Source: Emiliania huxleyi CCMP1516 (lineage: Eukaryota; Haptophyta; Isochrysidales; Noelaerhabdaceae). Taken from it: a DNA stretch of 64,000 nucleotides. The stretch lies in contig NW_005196981.1 of assembly GCF_000372725.1 (NCBI RefSeq), positions 488,191 to 552,190 on the forward strand. Direction: 5' to 3'. The first letter of the stretch is position 1, and every line of letters starts with the position of its first letter. A program made the position numbers and the translations under genes. The notes beneath the pieces were generated by a model. The model had not been told where the DNA came from, did not search any database, and was given only the letters and a program-made list of their open reading frames with translations. This document shows positions 30,611-41,053 of this stretch, piece by piece.

Positions 30611-33600
30611 CTACTTGGCCGCCGGCTTGGAGCGCTGGATCAGCTTTTGCTGTGGTGGCTGCACCTGGGGCAGGATCGCGTCCGCATCCGCCACGGAGCG
30701 CCGGTGCAGCTCCCAGTACGCGGACGCCGCCGTGGCGCGGACCGTGGCGTCGGTGTCGCAGACGAGGGCGCGGATCGCACTCGCGAAGGCGGCGGCCTGC
30801 GGCGGGGGAAGCTCGAGCGCGGAGGCACATGCGGCGCCGAGAAGCGAGGCGACGCCGCGGCGCGTCTGGTGGTGCGGCGAGCCGACCGTGGCGAGAAGCA
30901 CCGCGCTCGCTCCTGCGGCAGACGGGGCGGGGGCAAGTCGTGGACGTGTCCGTGCAACGGCGGCGAGAGTCCGGAGCGCGGCCGCACCCTCCGACGGCGC
31001 TGCGGCGACTAGCGCACCGGCCGCCTGCACCGACGGCTTGGAGATTGGCGCCTGTGGCAGAGGGGCGTGGCCGCGTCGCATCGCGTGCTTGGCCGGGACT
31101 CGGCTGGCAGCGGCAGAGAGGGTGCGCGCAGCGCGACGCACCTTGGAGACGCAATGATTCCGGAGCAATGCAGGCAGCAGCACGGGCACGAGCGGCGCGA
31201 GGGCGTCGCCGCGCTCGGCGGCGAGGGTGCAGAGGGTGGTGCAGAGGGTGGAGACGACCGAGGAGCGAAGGTCTGCGAGCTGAGTCGCGAGGGGCTTGCC
31301 GAGCGCCTAGTCTCGGGTCAATCTCGCTTGATCTCGAGGAGGTGTGCGAGCAACGCCGAGAGAGGCTTGCCCAGCAACAGAGCGAGGGGGCTGGGGAGGC
31401 GATGGGTGGGTCAGGAGAGGGGGAGGCAAGCAAGCAGGCCCCGGTCGCGCAGGCAAGAACGGCTAGGCGGGGTGGGTGGGAGCGGGGGTGGGAGGGCTGT
31501 CCGCTGTCCACCTTTAGGTTTGCGTCGAGGGAGCCGGCGGCGGCGCCCTCCGTGAGCAAGCGGGGCAAGCTCTTGATGGCCGCGACCTACGACGAGCGTG
31601 GACGTGTCGTGGACGCGCCCTAAGAGGCTGCGGCCCGCCTCCCCTCCTCGCCGCCACCCGCTTCTCCCACGGCCTGTCCTCGCCCACGCCGCCGAGCATC
31701 TCGCAGACCGACGCCACCGAGCCAAAGGCCGCCGCCGCCGACGCGCGCGGCGCGGCCAAGCCAGACGTCCGCGAGCCGCCGCCGCCGCGAGACGCCTCGG
31801 CTGCGCCTCCTCCGCCTCTGCTCGTCGACCTTTTGGGCGCCGTGGCCGACGGGCGCGCTGCGCTCTTCTTTTGTGCAACCGACGAGCGACGCGGCGACTT
31901 GCGCGGCGAGCGGCGGGGCGAGCGGCCGCGCGCCTCCTCTCCCTCCGCCGGCGCCTGCTGCCACGCGGCGCGTGCAGCCGCCGGCACCGGCGAGCGCGCC
32001 AGCTTGGAGCCGCCGAACGGGTCCCCGCCGCCCGAGCAGGAACCGCGCCCCAGCGACCCACCTCCGAGGGAGCGGCGCGGCGAGCGGCGCGGCGAAGAGC
32101 GCGGCGGCGCCCCCTCGCCACCGGTGCCGAGCCGCGCCGTCGCCGCGGAGGAGGAGGCCACCTGCTGCGGCGGCTGCGACGGCGTCTCCTCCGTCAGCAT
32201 TGGCTCCGCCTCCTCCACCTCCATCGGCTCCGCCTCCTCCTCCGGCGCCGCCGGCTCGGTTGCAGACTCGACGCGTGCTATAGCGGCCGCGGCGAGCGAG
32301 CGGCGAGGTGAGCGGCGCGGCGCCGCTCTGGCAGCGGACGGCGCCGCAGCCGCACGTGGCTCGGCCGCAGACTCGGCGGCGGCGGGCGCCGGCTGGGCAG
32401 CTGCGGGAAGCGCCAGAGGCTGAGCCTCAGGCTCAGAGACCGAGAGCAGCAGCGGGGAGCCAGCGAGGAGCGGGGAGCCAGCGCCGGGCACGAGCAGCGG
32501 GGAGGCCCCGCCCTGCGACCAGGCCACACCTGCCGCCGTCGCGTGGTTCTCGAGGCGCGGCGCCTTGCGAGGAGGAGAAGCGCAAGGCGAGCGCGCGGCC
32601 TCCGCCGTCGCCGCCGTCGCGGTGCCACTCCCAAATTGAATGAGTGGCTCCTCAGCGATGGCGGCGCCGCAGCCGGCGGCAGCGGGGAAGGGGTCGCTTC
32701 GCTGCGGCGGCTGCGCCGGCGGCTGCGCCAGTGGGCTCCGCTCCACGGGCCGCGCTGCCGGGAGGCCGGAGAGGCGTGCCGACCTACGGGACACGAGATG
32801 ACACGTCGGGGACGTGTCTTGGACAGGCAAGTTGGACAGGCAAGGCGGAGTGTCGGCTGACCGTCGCTTGGGCACTCGCTGCCCCGACGTCTGCCACGCC
32901 TGCTGTGATGGAGGAGCCGACGCGGCCACGCCCGCGGCGAGGGGCGGCGGCGCGGCGCGCGACGCGGAGGCGGAGGCGGAGGCGGAGGCGGAGGCGGAGG
33001 CGGAGGCGGAGGCGGCGGAGGCGGAGGCGGAGGCGGCGGAGGCGGAGGCGGCGGAGGCGGAGGCGGAGGCGGCGGAGGCGATGGAGACGGCGGCCCCCTC
33101 GAGCCCCTCGAAGAGCGCCTTCGCCTTCGCCGCCTCCGAGGCGGCAGCCTTGACCGCAGGGTCGAGCGAGAGGAGGCGAGGCGAGGCGCGGACGCCGCTG
33201 GGCGCGGGCGCCGCTGCGTCCTCCGGGCAGCCTCCGATGCCTCCGAAGACGGAGCCGTGGGGCAGGGTGGGGCCGGCGCCGCAGACGGCGGGGGAGGAGG
33301 AGGCGCGGGCTAGGGACGCGGGCTCATCGGCGGAGGCGGGCGGGCGGCCGCCGAAGAAGGAGCAGGAGGAGAGGCGCATCGCCGCCCCCGACTTTCTCGA
33401 GCCGTTCCGCTCAGCGCCGCGCGAGTAGCGGCCGCGCGACGAGCGGACGGCGGGGGAGGCGGAGGGCTTGGGCGCGGGAGGGGTGAACTTGATTAGCGGC
33501 GAGACGATGGAGACGTCCAGGCCCGCGCCCGCGGCTGCCTCGGGCGACGAGGCTCCGCCCACGCTCGCCGCCGCCGCCGCCTGAGCCCTCTCTATGGCTC

Positions 33601-34051
33601 CCGCGAGGCCGGCGTCCGGAGCGGGCAGCTCGAGGCGCTCCTCGGGAGGGGTGGGCGGCGCGGGCGGGGGAACGTTCTCGTTGAGATCGACCAGCTTGCC
33701 GACTGGCACCTCGGGCTGGGAAGGCGTCGCCTTCCCGCGCCTCAAGCCAAGCGCCTGAGCGCCGCCTTCCCGCGCCTCAAACTCGGCGCGGAGCTTGTCC
33801 ACGGGTCGGCGACGCGACGACACGTCAACCACGTCCTTGCGCATCGCGCTGCTGCGCGTTGGACGGGCGTACGACGGCACCGCAGACTTGTCGGCTGGCG
33901 GACGGCGCAGCGGGTCTTGCCGCGGGGCGGATCGGCCGGCCTGCTTGACTGAGTCAGTGGCTGCACTGACGCTGCGCGTCTTCCGCCGCGGCGGCCCGAG
34001 CCCAGATCGAGGCAGGTTGGCTTGGGCTGGGGAGGAGGCGGTCAGCGCCAT
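30611..34051 (-). CDS. CLASP/TOG-like microtubule-associated protein
   Basis: Four phase-0 exons (34051-31658, 31586-31512, 31306-31142, 31051-30611) give about 1,024 residues. The first 780 are low complexity: repeated SPRRSPRRS and SPRRSPRKSPRR blocks that look like proline-directed kinase and microtubule-binding sites, plus a long Ala-Ser run. The C-terminal 240 residues are HEAT-like: PWEKRVAAIKSLPRLL, KPLATQLADLRSSVVSTLCTTLCTLAAERGDALAPLVPVLLP, VCDTDATVRATAASAYWELHRR. That order (WxxRVxALxxL, LRSxVV, DxxxxVRxAAxxxxWxxxxxxP) is the CLASP N-terminal/TOG pattern. CLASPs stabilise microtubule plus ends at kinetochores and the cortex. Here the TOG domain is C-terminal and single, unlike animal CLASPs. 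Intron 31307-31511 contains a sequence resembling the next exon. Extra introns inside the repetitive exon 1 are possible. Confidence 0.7.
32960..33080 (-). repeat. GGCGGAGGC minisatellite inside the CLASP-like gene
   Basis: Units GGCGGAGGC and GGAGGC in tandem, in frame, encoding an Ala-Ser tract on the minus strand. Likely length-variable. Confidence 0.9.
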
Positions 34052-34587
34052 GCGGCCGAGCCCGAGCGAGAGCGAGGCCCTTTTTCAAACGCCTCGGGCT
34101 TTCTTTTGTTAAAATTCTTTTCTTCTCGAGGGAGTCGTGTGTCTTGTGAGCTTGTTTGTGTCTGTGTGTCGCTCGTGCGTGTCGTCATCATCTGTCCAGC
34201 GTCCACCCATACCGCGTTGGTGTCCAGTCCGAGCCTGGCTGTTCTTCACCTACCTACCTAGTCGTGTAAAATTCTTTTCTTGCACAACATTGGGCACGGG
34301 ACTACCTACCTACGGGACTGGCGCGTACTGGCACTAACTATCAAGACTGGGTGTGACGTACACAGTGACAAAATAGACGCATATTCTCCCACCCGCCGGG
34401 ACGCCGGACGCAAAAGTAACGCTCTCGGCGAGAGCCACAAGACGAGGCGTCCGCACAGCAAGCCGCTCGTCGGACAGGCGCGCTCGCTCGATGTCGGCGA
34501 GCGCATGGCGCACGCTTTGGCATTGGACGGTGGCGAAGCCAAAAGCACCGGCACTCCGGCAGTGGCTGGCTGTCCGCTGGCCGCGTG
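34052..34587. other. Upstream region with two copies of the TAAAATTCTTTT motif
   Basis: GTTAAAATTCTTTTCTTC at 34108 and GTAAAATTCTTTTCTTGC at 34266. The second is followed by TTGGGCACGGGACT and ACTGGCACTAAC, an arrangement found again at 45880-45950 in the opposite orientation. The gap also holds GTGTCCAGTCCGAGCC (34223), found also at 20395. No gene. Confidence 0.5.
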
Positions 34588-34760
34588 AAGCGGCGGCACT
34601 TGGAGCACTTCGGGAGTGCAGTTGGCAACCTCACGCCCAGGGCCGGGGAGCTAAGAAGCGCACCCAGAGGCCGGACGATTGTTAGTATCGGGTATAACGG
34701 GCTAGAGAGCCCTAGCCCTGGGGGGGTGCGCGGTCGCAGCACGCAGGGCCATAACTTAGG
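34588..34760 (-). repeat. Dispersed repeat E, diverged minus-strand copy
   Basis: On the plus strand: CACTTGGAGCACTTCGGGAG, then CAGGGCCGGGGAGCTAAGAA and GGGCTAGAGAGCCCTAGCCC. This is the family read backwards, with more differences than the other copies. Confidence 0.8.
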
Positions 34761-34805
34761 GCCATAAAACACGCTGGGGCCCGACGCGGGCCTCACTGGC
34801 GGGGA

Positions 34806-35181
34806 GGTTGCAGGCCTCTCGCTCGACGAGCTCAAGGCTGCCTGGCTCAAGCCGTTCCTGCCAGAGGTGGAGGGCGGCTGCCCGCCGCAGGCGCAGCACG
34901 AGCCTCAGGCAGACCCACCGCTGCTCGCCACGGCGTTGGATGATACTGAAGCTCGGGCTCAAGGCAGGGCCACGCTGCTGCGTGGGGCTTGGGCCGCGGC
35001 CTCACGACGCCTCGCCGCCAACCGCCCCTCTCGGCCGCTCGACGAGGCTGTGGCCGCCGCGCGAAGGGCCCGCGCTGCTCGACGCAAAGAGAAGGCTGCA
35101 CTGCACCGTCGGCCCAAGCCGCCGTCAGGTTCCTCGACGTTGCCAAATATCTGGCGCGGGGGCGAGGCTGACCAGGCCTGA
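34806..35181 (+). CDS. Possible exon of an unidentified protein
   Basis: After GGGGAG the plus strand reads VAGLSLDELKAAWLKPFLPEVEGG and later ALDDTEARAQGRATLLRGAWAAASRRL and DEAVAAARRARAARRKEKAAL. The helix-forming, Ala/Arg-rich sequence stays open to a stop at 35179-35181. It may be an upstream part of the PH-IQ gene that follows on the same strand, or a separate gene. No known family. Confidence 0.4.
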
Positions 35182-35528
35182 CTCGAGAGGCCTGACTGCC
35201 TGCTGAGGCTGACCGACACATCGAGGTGGGGGTCGGGTTCGGACCGGCGGCGCAGAGCTGCTGCCGGCCTGCTGGGTTGGGGTGGGGTGGGTTGGTTGCA
35301 TGGTTGGTGTTACCGTTAGTTGGTTAGAGAGTTGGTGTGCCGCGTCGCTCGTGGGGTGGAGCACTTGGAGCACTTGGGCCTCTCCACCACCCCAGGGAGC
35401 TACAATGCTGTCGTAAGGTCCGACCTGTGGGCACCGCCTGCGCTCGGACTCCGCCTCGGCAGAAAAACAAAATCTGGTTTGGAGAAGTCGGTCGCAAGAC
35501 GCCCTGGCGGCACTCGCTGCGCTCGTTC

Positions 35529-36470
35529 ATGGTGACGTCCGTGCCAAAGCTCCGCGTGTCGGCCGCCGCTGCGTCTCTCGAGCGGGGCTGCGAGCATGCC
35601 CTAAAGTCTTGCGACGGCACCGCCTTTTGCGGGTGGTCGCTCTGCTACGCCGGCTGGCTTCCTCCCTGGCAAAGCCGCTTCTTCACAATTACGCATGGCG
35701 GAGCGCTGGCAGTGTGGGAGCTGGAGCCCGGGAAGCAGCCTCGCGGCAGCACCCCTAGGGAAGATCCCTTCGCCACGCTCCGCTGCACCACTCGCGTCGA
35801 CCTCCGCAAGCTGTCTGCGCTGAGGCGTGAGACGCCCGACTGTGCCGATAACTTCGTCTTTCGGCTGGTCACGTCGACGCACACGCTGCGCATCGACCCA
35901 GGCAATCGGGAGGCGTTTGAGAAGTGGGAGCTTGCTGCCCTGCGAGCCACCTGGATCAGCAACAGCACCGGGCGCGGACGCAGGTCCTTTGAGGAGCTGA
36001 ATGAGCTGGTCAAGAAGGTGCCGGGAGCCTTCACACCGCGCACGTGCGAGCGGGTGGAGGAGGAGTCGCGGCGCATCACTGCCGTCGAGGCCGCGGCGGA
36101 GGCGGAGATTGCGCTAGCCGCGCGCTGGCTGGCGTTCTTTGTTCGTAAGCTACAACGGGCGGCGAGGGCGAGAAGGCAGAGGCGGCGGTTTGCGGCGCGG
36201 CAGTCGATTGCGATGCTCCTCTACTTCACGTCCCAGCGCAGCGCCGCGGTGGTGCAGCGGACGGTGAGGAGAATGCTCGCACGGCGGTTGCTCGCACGGC
36301 AGTCGCGCGGCGCTCAGGTAGTGCAACGGGCGGCGAGGAGGCGGCTGGCAAGGCGGCAAGATGCGGCGAGGCGGCTGCAGAACGCCCTACGAGCGCAGCT
36401 TGCCCGGAGGCTGCTCAGGGCAATCAAGGAGAGCGCCCGTCTCAAGAGCCTCTGCCGAGTCCGACGCTGA
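35529..36470 (+). CDS. PH-domain protein with IQ-like repeats
   Basis: From ATG 35529 about 313 residues without introns. An N-terminal PH-like domain is visible: CGWSLCYAGWLPPWQSRFFTI, a beta-rich middle (GALAVWELEPGKQ, FATLRCTTRVDLRKL, DNFVFRLVTSTHTLRI) and the hallmark C-terminal helix with Trp (NREAFEKWELAALRATW). PH domains bind phosphoinositides or proteins at membranes. The C-terminal half has repeated basic IQ-like units (VVQRTVRRMLARRLLARQ, VVQRAARRRLARRQ, LQNALRAQLARRLL), which usually bind calmodulin or myosin light chains. Inference: a membrane-recruited calmodulin-regulated adaptor. The frame is open upstream of the ATG, so an extra 5' exon cannot be excluded. Confidence 0.72.
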   Translation: MVTSVPKLRVSAAAASLERGCEHALKSCDGTAFCGWSLCYAGWLPPWQSRFFTITHGGALAVWELEPGKQPRGSTPREDPFATLRCTTRVDLRKLSALRRETPDCADNFVFRLVTSTHTLRIDPGNREAFEKWELAALRATWISNSTGRGRRSFEELNELVKKVPGAFTPRTCERVEEESRRITAVEAAAEAEIALAARWLAFFVRKLQRAARARRQRRRFAARQSIAMLLYFTSQRSAAVVQRTVRRMLARRLLARQSRGAQVVQRAARRRLARRQDAARRLQNALRAQLARRLLRAIKESARLKSLCRVRR

Positions 36471-36908
36471 CGTGAGTGGGCGCGATAAAGCAAGATGATA
36501 CAGAGACGTTTTGACTTTTGTGCATAGCACGCGCGAGCACACACACCCCGGGGACATCGTATCTTTATAACGTAACTAGGACGCGCGGCGCTCAACAGCC
36601 AGTGTAGCGAAGTGCACGTCAGTTTGCTGTGCGATGTTGGGACCACGCACGGGCGACCGGGGATGACTGCATGACGTGACTTACTTTCAAGCGCCACACG
36701 GCTCACACCGTCTCGGTCTGGCTCGCTTTGTCGCCGTCTGAGCATATATCTCAGCCACGCGTCACAAGGCACGCACACCTGCGGTAGAAGCAGAAATCAA
36801 ACGCCGGGCCCATCGGCCAGCGCATCATTAGACAGGGCCAGGCGCCTCTTTGATAATGCAAATCTAGTACGGTATCTTCCCAAATGCCTCGCTGACGCTG
36901 TGGCGATT
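36471..36908. other. Convergent 3' regions, no gene
   Basis: Lies between the PH-IQ gene (+) and a small membrane protein (-). Contains GTATCTTTATAACGTAAC near 36560; no coding signal. Confidence 0.5.
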
Positions 36909-37214
36909 TCAGTGCATGTCTCCTTTTCGACTGCCAGAGTTAGCGACTAAGCACATTGCGAGAAAATAGCCACAGACGCCCCCGTGCAGTAGCATACTGC
37001 CAAACTTCCAGTTCATATTGTCCTTTAGCTCCCCCAGTCCGATGGTCCCGAGCTCTCGCGTCGAGTTTGCGAATGTGACCATCGTCTCCTCAGCAGTGAC
37101 ATTCTTTGGGAAGCTCTCCGGATCGAGCACGCCCTGGGCCTTCTGAAAGGCGAAGAAGGTCCCCGCGCAGAAGATGAAGAATACGATTGGGTAGAGGAAC
37201 GCACCGCACCCCAT
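36909..37214 (-). CDS. Small membrane protein, two hydrophobic segments
   Basis: A 101-residue frame MGCGAFLYPIVFFIFCAGTFFAF...GDMH. Segments at about residues 6-23 and 76-92 (LLHGGVCGYFLAMCLVA) are hydrophobic; the middle (VLDPESFPKNVTAEETMVTFANSTRELG) has two N-glycosylation sequons. Composition is much closer to 50% GC than its surroundings, and codon use looks natural. The start may lie in an upstream exon (the frame before it is not obviously coding). No family recognised. Confidence 0.55.
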   Translation of the reverse strand: MGCGAFLYPIVFFIFCAGTFFAFQKAQGVLDPESFPKNVTAEETMVTFANSTRELGTIGLGELKDNMNWKFGSMLLHGGVCGYFLAMCLVANSGSRKGDMH

Positions 37215-37405
37215 CTCCCGGAGTCGTTTTGCTGCGCGCCGAGAAGGCGGGCGTTTGGATCGAACTCAACACTTTTACTGTTGTTTGCGTGAAGAATGTG
37301 AACAGTACATGCGCCCCTCTGGCTCTTGGTGGCAGGACCGGAAGGGATGGACCTGCTTGCTGACGTCTGAACACACGTGTCCCTCCATTCACACTCTCCC
37401 AGTCC

Positions 37406-37601
37406 GTGGCGCGAACAGCTTCAGCTTTTCTCGCCCGCTCTGCTGAGGGCGAGGCGCCGAGCTTCGGTTCCAACGCTGCAGCACTCTCCCTCTATTCACA
37501 GCAGAGAGGCGACGCGTCCTCACGCGCGTCCTCGTCCCCACCTGCTCTGCTTCAACGTGCTGCCATGGAGCCAGCGCGCCTCGCGCCATGATTCAATCGC
37601 C
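37406..37601 (+). repeat. Repeat R1, copy 1
   Basis: 196 bases starting GTGGCGCGAACAGCTTCAGC, identical as far as I can see to 40386-40581. It lies exactly at the left junction of the insertion in the LTR. Confidence 0.93.
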
Positions 37602-38219
37602 ATGGCCGGAGCGCTGTGGACCGCAACGGTCCGTGGCCGCTGTGCGGCGGCACGCGCAGGCGCTGCACAGATCAGAGCATTGGCGCCGAGCATTCAGTTT
37701 CCGCATTCAGTTGTCGTTGTTCTGTCGGCTCGAACAGCCCGTACAGCCATTCAGCGGCTGGTGGATAGCGCACAGTCTCCACGGCGGATCCGTGAATCTC
37801 GTGCACACCGGCTGGATGCGCAAAGCGCCGCCGCCGTATGGACCAGCCCGATGGACCGTGTTTGTGGTCGGGATGGACAGTCTTGGTGTGGCCGTCCAGC
37901 GTATCACTGCAGAATGAAGCAGCGACACGCAATACACAGACGAAGCTGGAACTGCCGGTCCAGCGGCCGATCTGCGTCGGGCGATCGCTGGGAATTGACC
38001 GAGCTTGCTGCTTCCGGAATGGCATCACGGATTTGCCTTCGTGGGTATGAGCATAGCAGCAAGCGGTCGCGCGATGGGACGCGCGACGCACAGCAAATAC
38101 AGCAGCGAGAGCGTCTAGTGTTGACGCAGGTAACGGGCGAGGTCCTGGGTGCAGAACCCGCCCTGACTCTGCCGATCCACCGGATTGCGACTCGACTGCT
38201 GATACCAGTCAACTGCTGG
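37602..38219. other. No gene recognised inside the nested insertion
   Basis: Mixed-composition sequence between repeat R1 and the minisatellite; frames are open in stretches but show no family signature. Confidence 0.4.
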
Positions 38220-38224
38220 CGGGC

Positions 38225-39545
38225 AGCTTGAACTGCTGTCGCCCCGCCAGAGTATATCTCGACTAGCTCTACATCGAGAAGAAAGTCGTCTCGGGCGCCG
38301 CGTCGTCGGCGGCGGGGCGGGCGGGCAGCTGGATCTGCTGTCGCCTCGCCGGAGCATATCTCGACTAGCTCTTCATCGAGAAGAGCGTCGTCTCGTGCGC
38401 CGCCTCGTCGGCGGCGTGGCGGGCGGGCAGCTGGATCTGCTGTCGCCTCGCCAGAGTATATCTCGACTAGCTCTTCATCGAGAAGAGCGTCGTCTCGTGC
38501 GCCGCCTTCACGGCGGCGTGGCGGGCGGGCGGCTGGATCTGCTGTCGCCTCGCCAGAGTATATCTCGACTAGCTCTTCTTCGAGAAGAGCGTCGACTCGA
38601 GCGCCGCCTCGTCGGCGGCGTGGCGGGCGGGCGGCTAGATGTGCCGTCGCCTCGCCAGAGTATATCTCGACTAGCTCTACATCGGCTAGAGCGTCGTCTC
38701 GTGCGCCGCCTCGTCGGCGGCGTGGCGGGCGGGCAGCTGGATCTGCTGTCGCCTCGCCAGAGTATATCTCGACTAGCTCTTCATCGAGAAGAGCATCGTC
38801 TCGTGCGCCGCCTCGTCGGCGGCGTGGCGGGCGGGCGGCTGGATCTGCTGTCGCCTCGCCAGAGCATATCTCGACTAGCTCTTCTTCGAGAAGAGCATCG
38901 TCTCGTGCGCCGCCTCGTCGGCGGCGTGGCGGGCGGGCGGCTGGATCTGCTGTCGCCCCGCCAGAGCATATCTCGACTAGCTCTTCATCGAGAAGAGCGT
39001 CGTCTCGTGCGCCGCCTCGTTGGCGGCGTGGCGGGCGGGCGGCTGGATCTGCTGTCGCCTCGCCAGAGTATATCTCGACTAGCTCTTCATCGAGAAGAGC
39101 GTCGTCTCGAGCGCCGCCTCGTCGGCGGCGTGGCGGGCGGGCGGCTGGATCTGCTGTCGCCTCGCCAGAGCATATCTCGACTCGCTCTTCATCGAGAAGA
39201 GCATCGTCTCGTGCGCCGCCTCGTCGGCGGCGTGGCGGGCGGGCAGCTGGATGTGCCATCGCCTCGCCGGAGCATATCTCGACTAGCTCTTCTTCGAGAA
39301 GAGCGTCGTCTCGTGCGCCGTCTCGTCGGCGGCGTGGCGGGCGAGCAGCTGGATCTGCTGTCGCCTCGCCAGAGTGTATCTCGACTCGCTCTTCATCGGC
39401 TAGAGCGTCGTCTCGTGCGCCGCCTCGTCGGCGGCGTGGCGGGCGAGCAGCTGGATCTGCTGTCGCCTCGCCGGAGTGTATCTCGACTCGCTCTACATCG
39501 GCTAGAGCGTCGTCTCGTGCGCCGCCTTCGAGAAGAGCGTCGACT
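38225..39545 (-). repeat. 102-bp coding-type minisatellite, about 13 units, open on both strands
   Basis: The unit of 102 bases (34 codons) repeats from about 38225 to 39545. On the minus strand it stays open for about 450 residues and gives the 34-residue repeat DDALLDEELVEIYSGEATAD + PAARPPRRRRGGAR. On the plus strand it also stays open, giving RLVRRLVGGVAGGRLDLLSP + RQSISRLALHREER. Units differ by a few point changes only. The minus reading is the more protein-like, with an acidic helix alternating with a basic Pro/Arg stretch, but no start, promoter or splice context proves expression. Confidence 0.88.
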
Positions 39546-39561
39546 CGTCCGCCGTCTCGAC

Positions 39562-39700
39562 GGACGGAACTCGGAGGGCGTTGTCCACCCTAAGATGGAC
39601 GGAACTCGGAGGGCGTTGTCCACCCTAAGATGGACGGAACTCGGAGGGCGTTGTCCACCCTAAGATGGACGGAACTCGGCGGGGTTGCCTCGCGACTGAG
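39562..39700 (+). repeat. 35-bp tandem repeat
   Basis: GGACGGAACTCGGAGGGCGT...CACCCTAAGAT repeats at 39562, 39597, 39632 and 39667 (last unit diverging). Confidence 0.92.
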
Positions 39701-39735
39701 TCGGCTCGCGTCGTATTCCAGCCAGAAGGGTGCTG

Positions 39736-39815
39736 TCGCTCCGGGTCGGGCGACAGTGCCGCAGTGTCGCTCCGGGTCGGGCGACAGTGCCGCAGTGTCG
39801 CTCCGGGTCGGGCGA
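39736..39815 (+). repeat. 31-bp tandem repeat
   Basis: GTCGCTCCGGGTCGGGCGAC...GCCGCAGT occurs about two and a half times. Confidence 0.9.
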
Positions 39816-40103
39816 CACTGCTCGCCGCGTCCGGGTGCGGCGCGCCTGCGCCTCCCGATGAGGTCGGACGGCGTGGTATTCTGGCCGCCGCGCCTCGGTT
39901 GCACCGGAGCACTCATGTGCACAAGCCTCGCGAGAGCGGCTCGCGCAGGCGCAGCGACGGCCGGGGAGGCCTCGCACCAGATGCACTGTCGGCGTCGTTC
40001 TACGCGGGCCGCTCGTGGACTGATTGACTACGGTTCTCGCGTGGGGGCGCTGTGCTGTGCCGTACCGGGCTCGACCACGTCGTCAAGCCGTCGAAGTCCG
40101 AGA

Positions 40104-41053
40104 CGTGGGGAGGCACAACGCCCAACCACGCCAGGGCCCCGTCGAGATCGTCGTCGCCGCGACATCGAGACCTCCGGTGATCTCGGGTGATCTCGGGTGA
40201 TCTCCGGTGATCTCCGGCGGTCGGGCGGCGTCGATCTCCGAGAGGGAGTCGAGTCTAGCGTTCCTCAAGATGACGCACTACTCAACTCAACCCTACGCCC
40301 GCATCGATGTGGGAGGCAAGGACACCCGTCGATGCGACCTGCTACCAAGCGGTGGGGCAGGAGATTGGAGGGGCCCCTTGCAGAGGTGGCGCGAACAGCT
40401 TCAGCTTTTCTCGCCCGCTCTGCTGAGGGCGAGGCGCCGAGCTTCGGTTCCAACGCTGCAGCACTCTCCCTCTATTCACAGCAGAGAGGCGACGCGTCCT
40501 CACGCGCGTCCTCGTCCCCACCTGCTCTGCTTCAACGTGCTGCCATGGAGCCAGCGCGCCTCGCGCCATGATTCAATCGCCCCCACCCGCCCTCTTCCTG
40601 GCGATATTCATGGCTCAGAGCTGATTGAGCTCTCTTTATTCATGGGTCTCAGTGGAGAGACGACTTGAGGAGACGACTAGTCTCACTCCCCCGCTTTCGT
40701 CACGCAGCGTGTTCTGTTCATGTGTGTCGTGATGTGTCTGTGGGCCCTGGCATGTGTTGTCTGTCCCAGGGCGTGGGGAGGCACAACGCCCAACCACGCC
40801 AGGGCCCCGTCGAGATCGTCGTCGCCGCGACATCGAGACCTCCGGTGATCTCGGGTGATCTCGGGTGATCTCCGGTGATCTCCGGCGGTCGGGCGGCGTC
40901 GATCTCCGAGAGGGAGTCGAGTCTAGCGTTCCTCAAGATGACGCACTACTCAACTCAACCCTACGCCCGCATCGATGTGGGAGGCAAGGACACCCGTCGA
41001 TGCGACCTGCTACCAAGCGGTGGGGCAGGAGATTGGAGGGGCCCCTTGCAGAG
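40104..41053 (+). repeat. Repeat R2 in two direct copies, with R1 copy 2 between
   Basis: 40104-40385 and 40772-41053 are 282-base direct copies at a fixed offset of 668 with no indels seen. Each contains TGATCTCGGGTGATCTCGGG. Between them lie R1 copy 2 (40386-40581) and 190 unique bases. The second R2 ends exactly where the retroelement LTR resumes. Confidence 0.93.

Noticed and set aside
29915-31012. Plus-strand 365-residue frame
   Set aside because: It crosses a poly-C tract and the antisense of the CLASP C-terminal exon; low-complexity Arg/Ala/Gly.
38225-39545. CRISPR-like array
   Set aside because: Repeats are contiguous 102-bp units without unique spacers, in a eukaryotic context.
38395-39663. 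Plus-strand 422-residue frame through the minisatellite as a gene
   Set aside because: A 102-base unit is a multiple of three, so any frame open in one unit stays open in all; there is no independent coding evidence on this strand.
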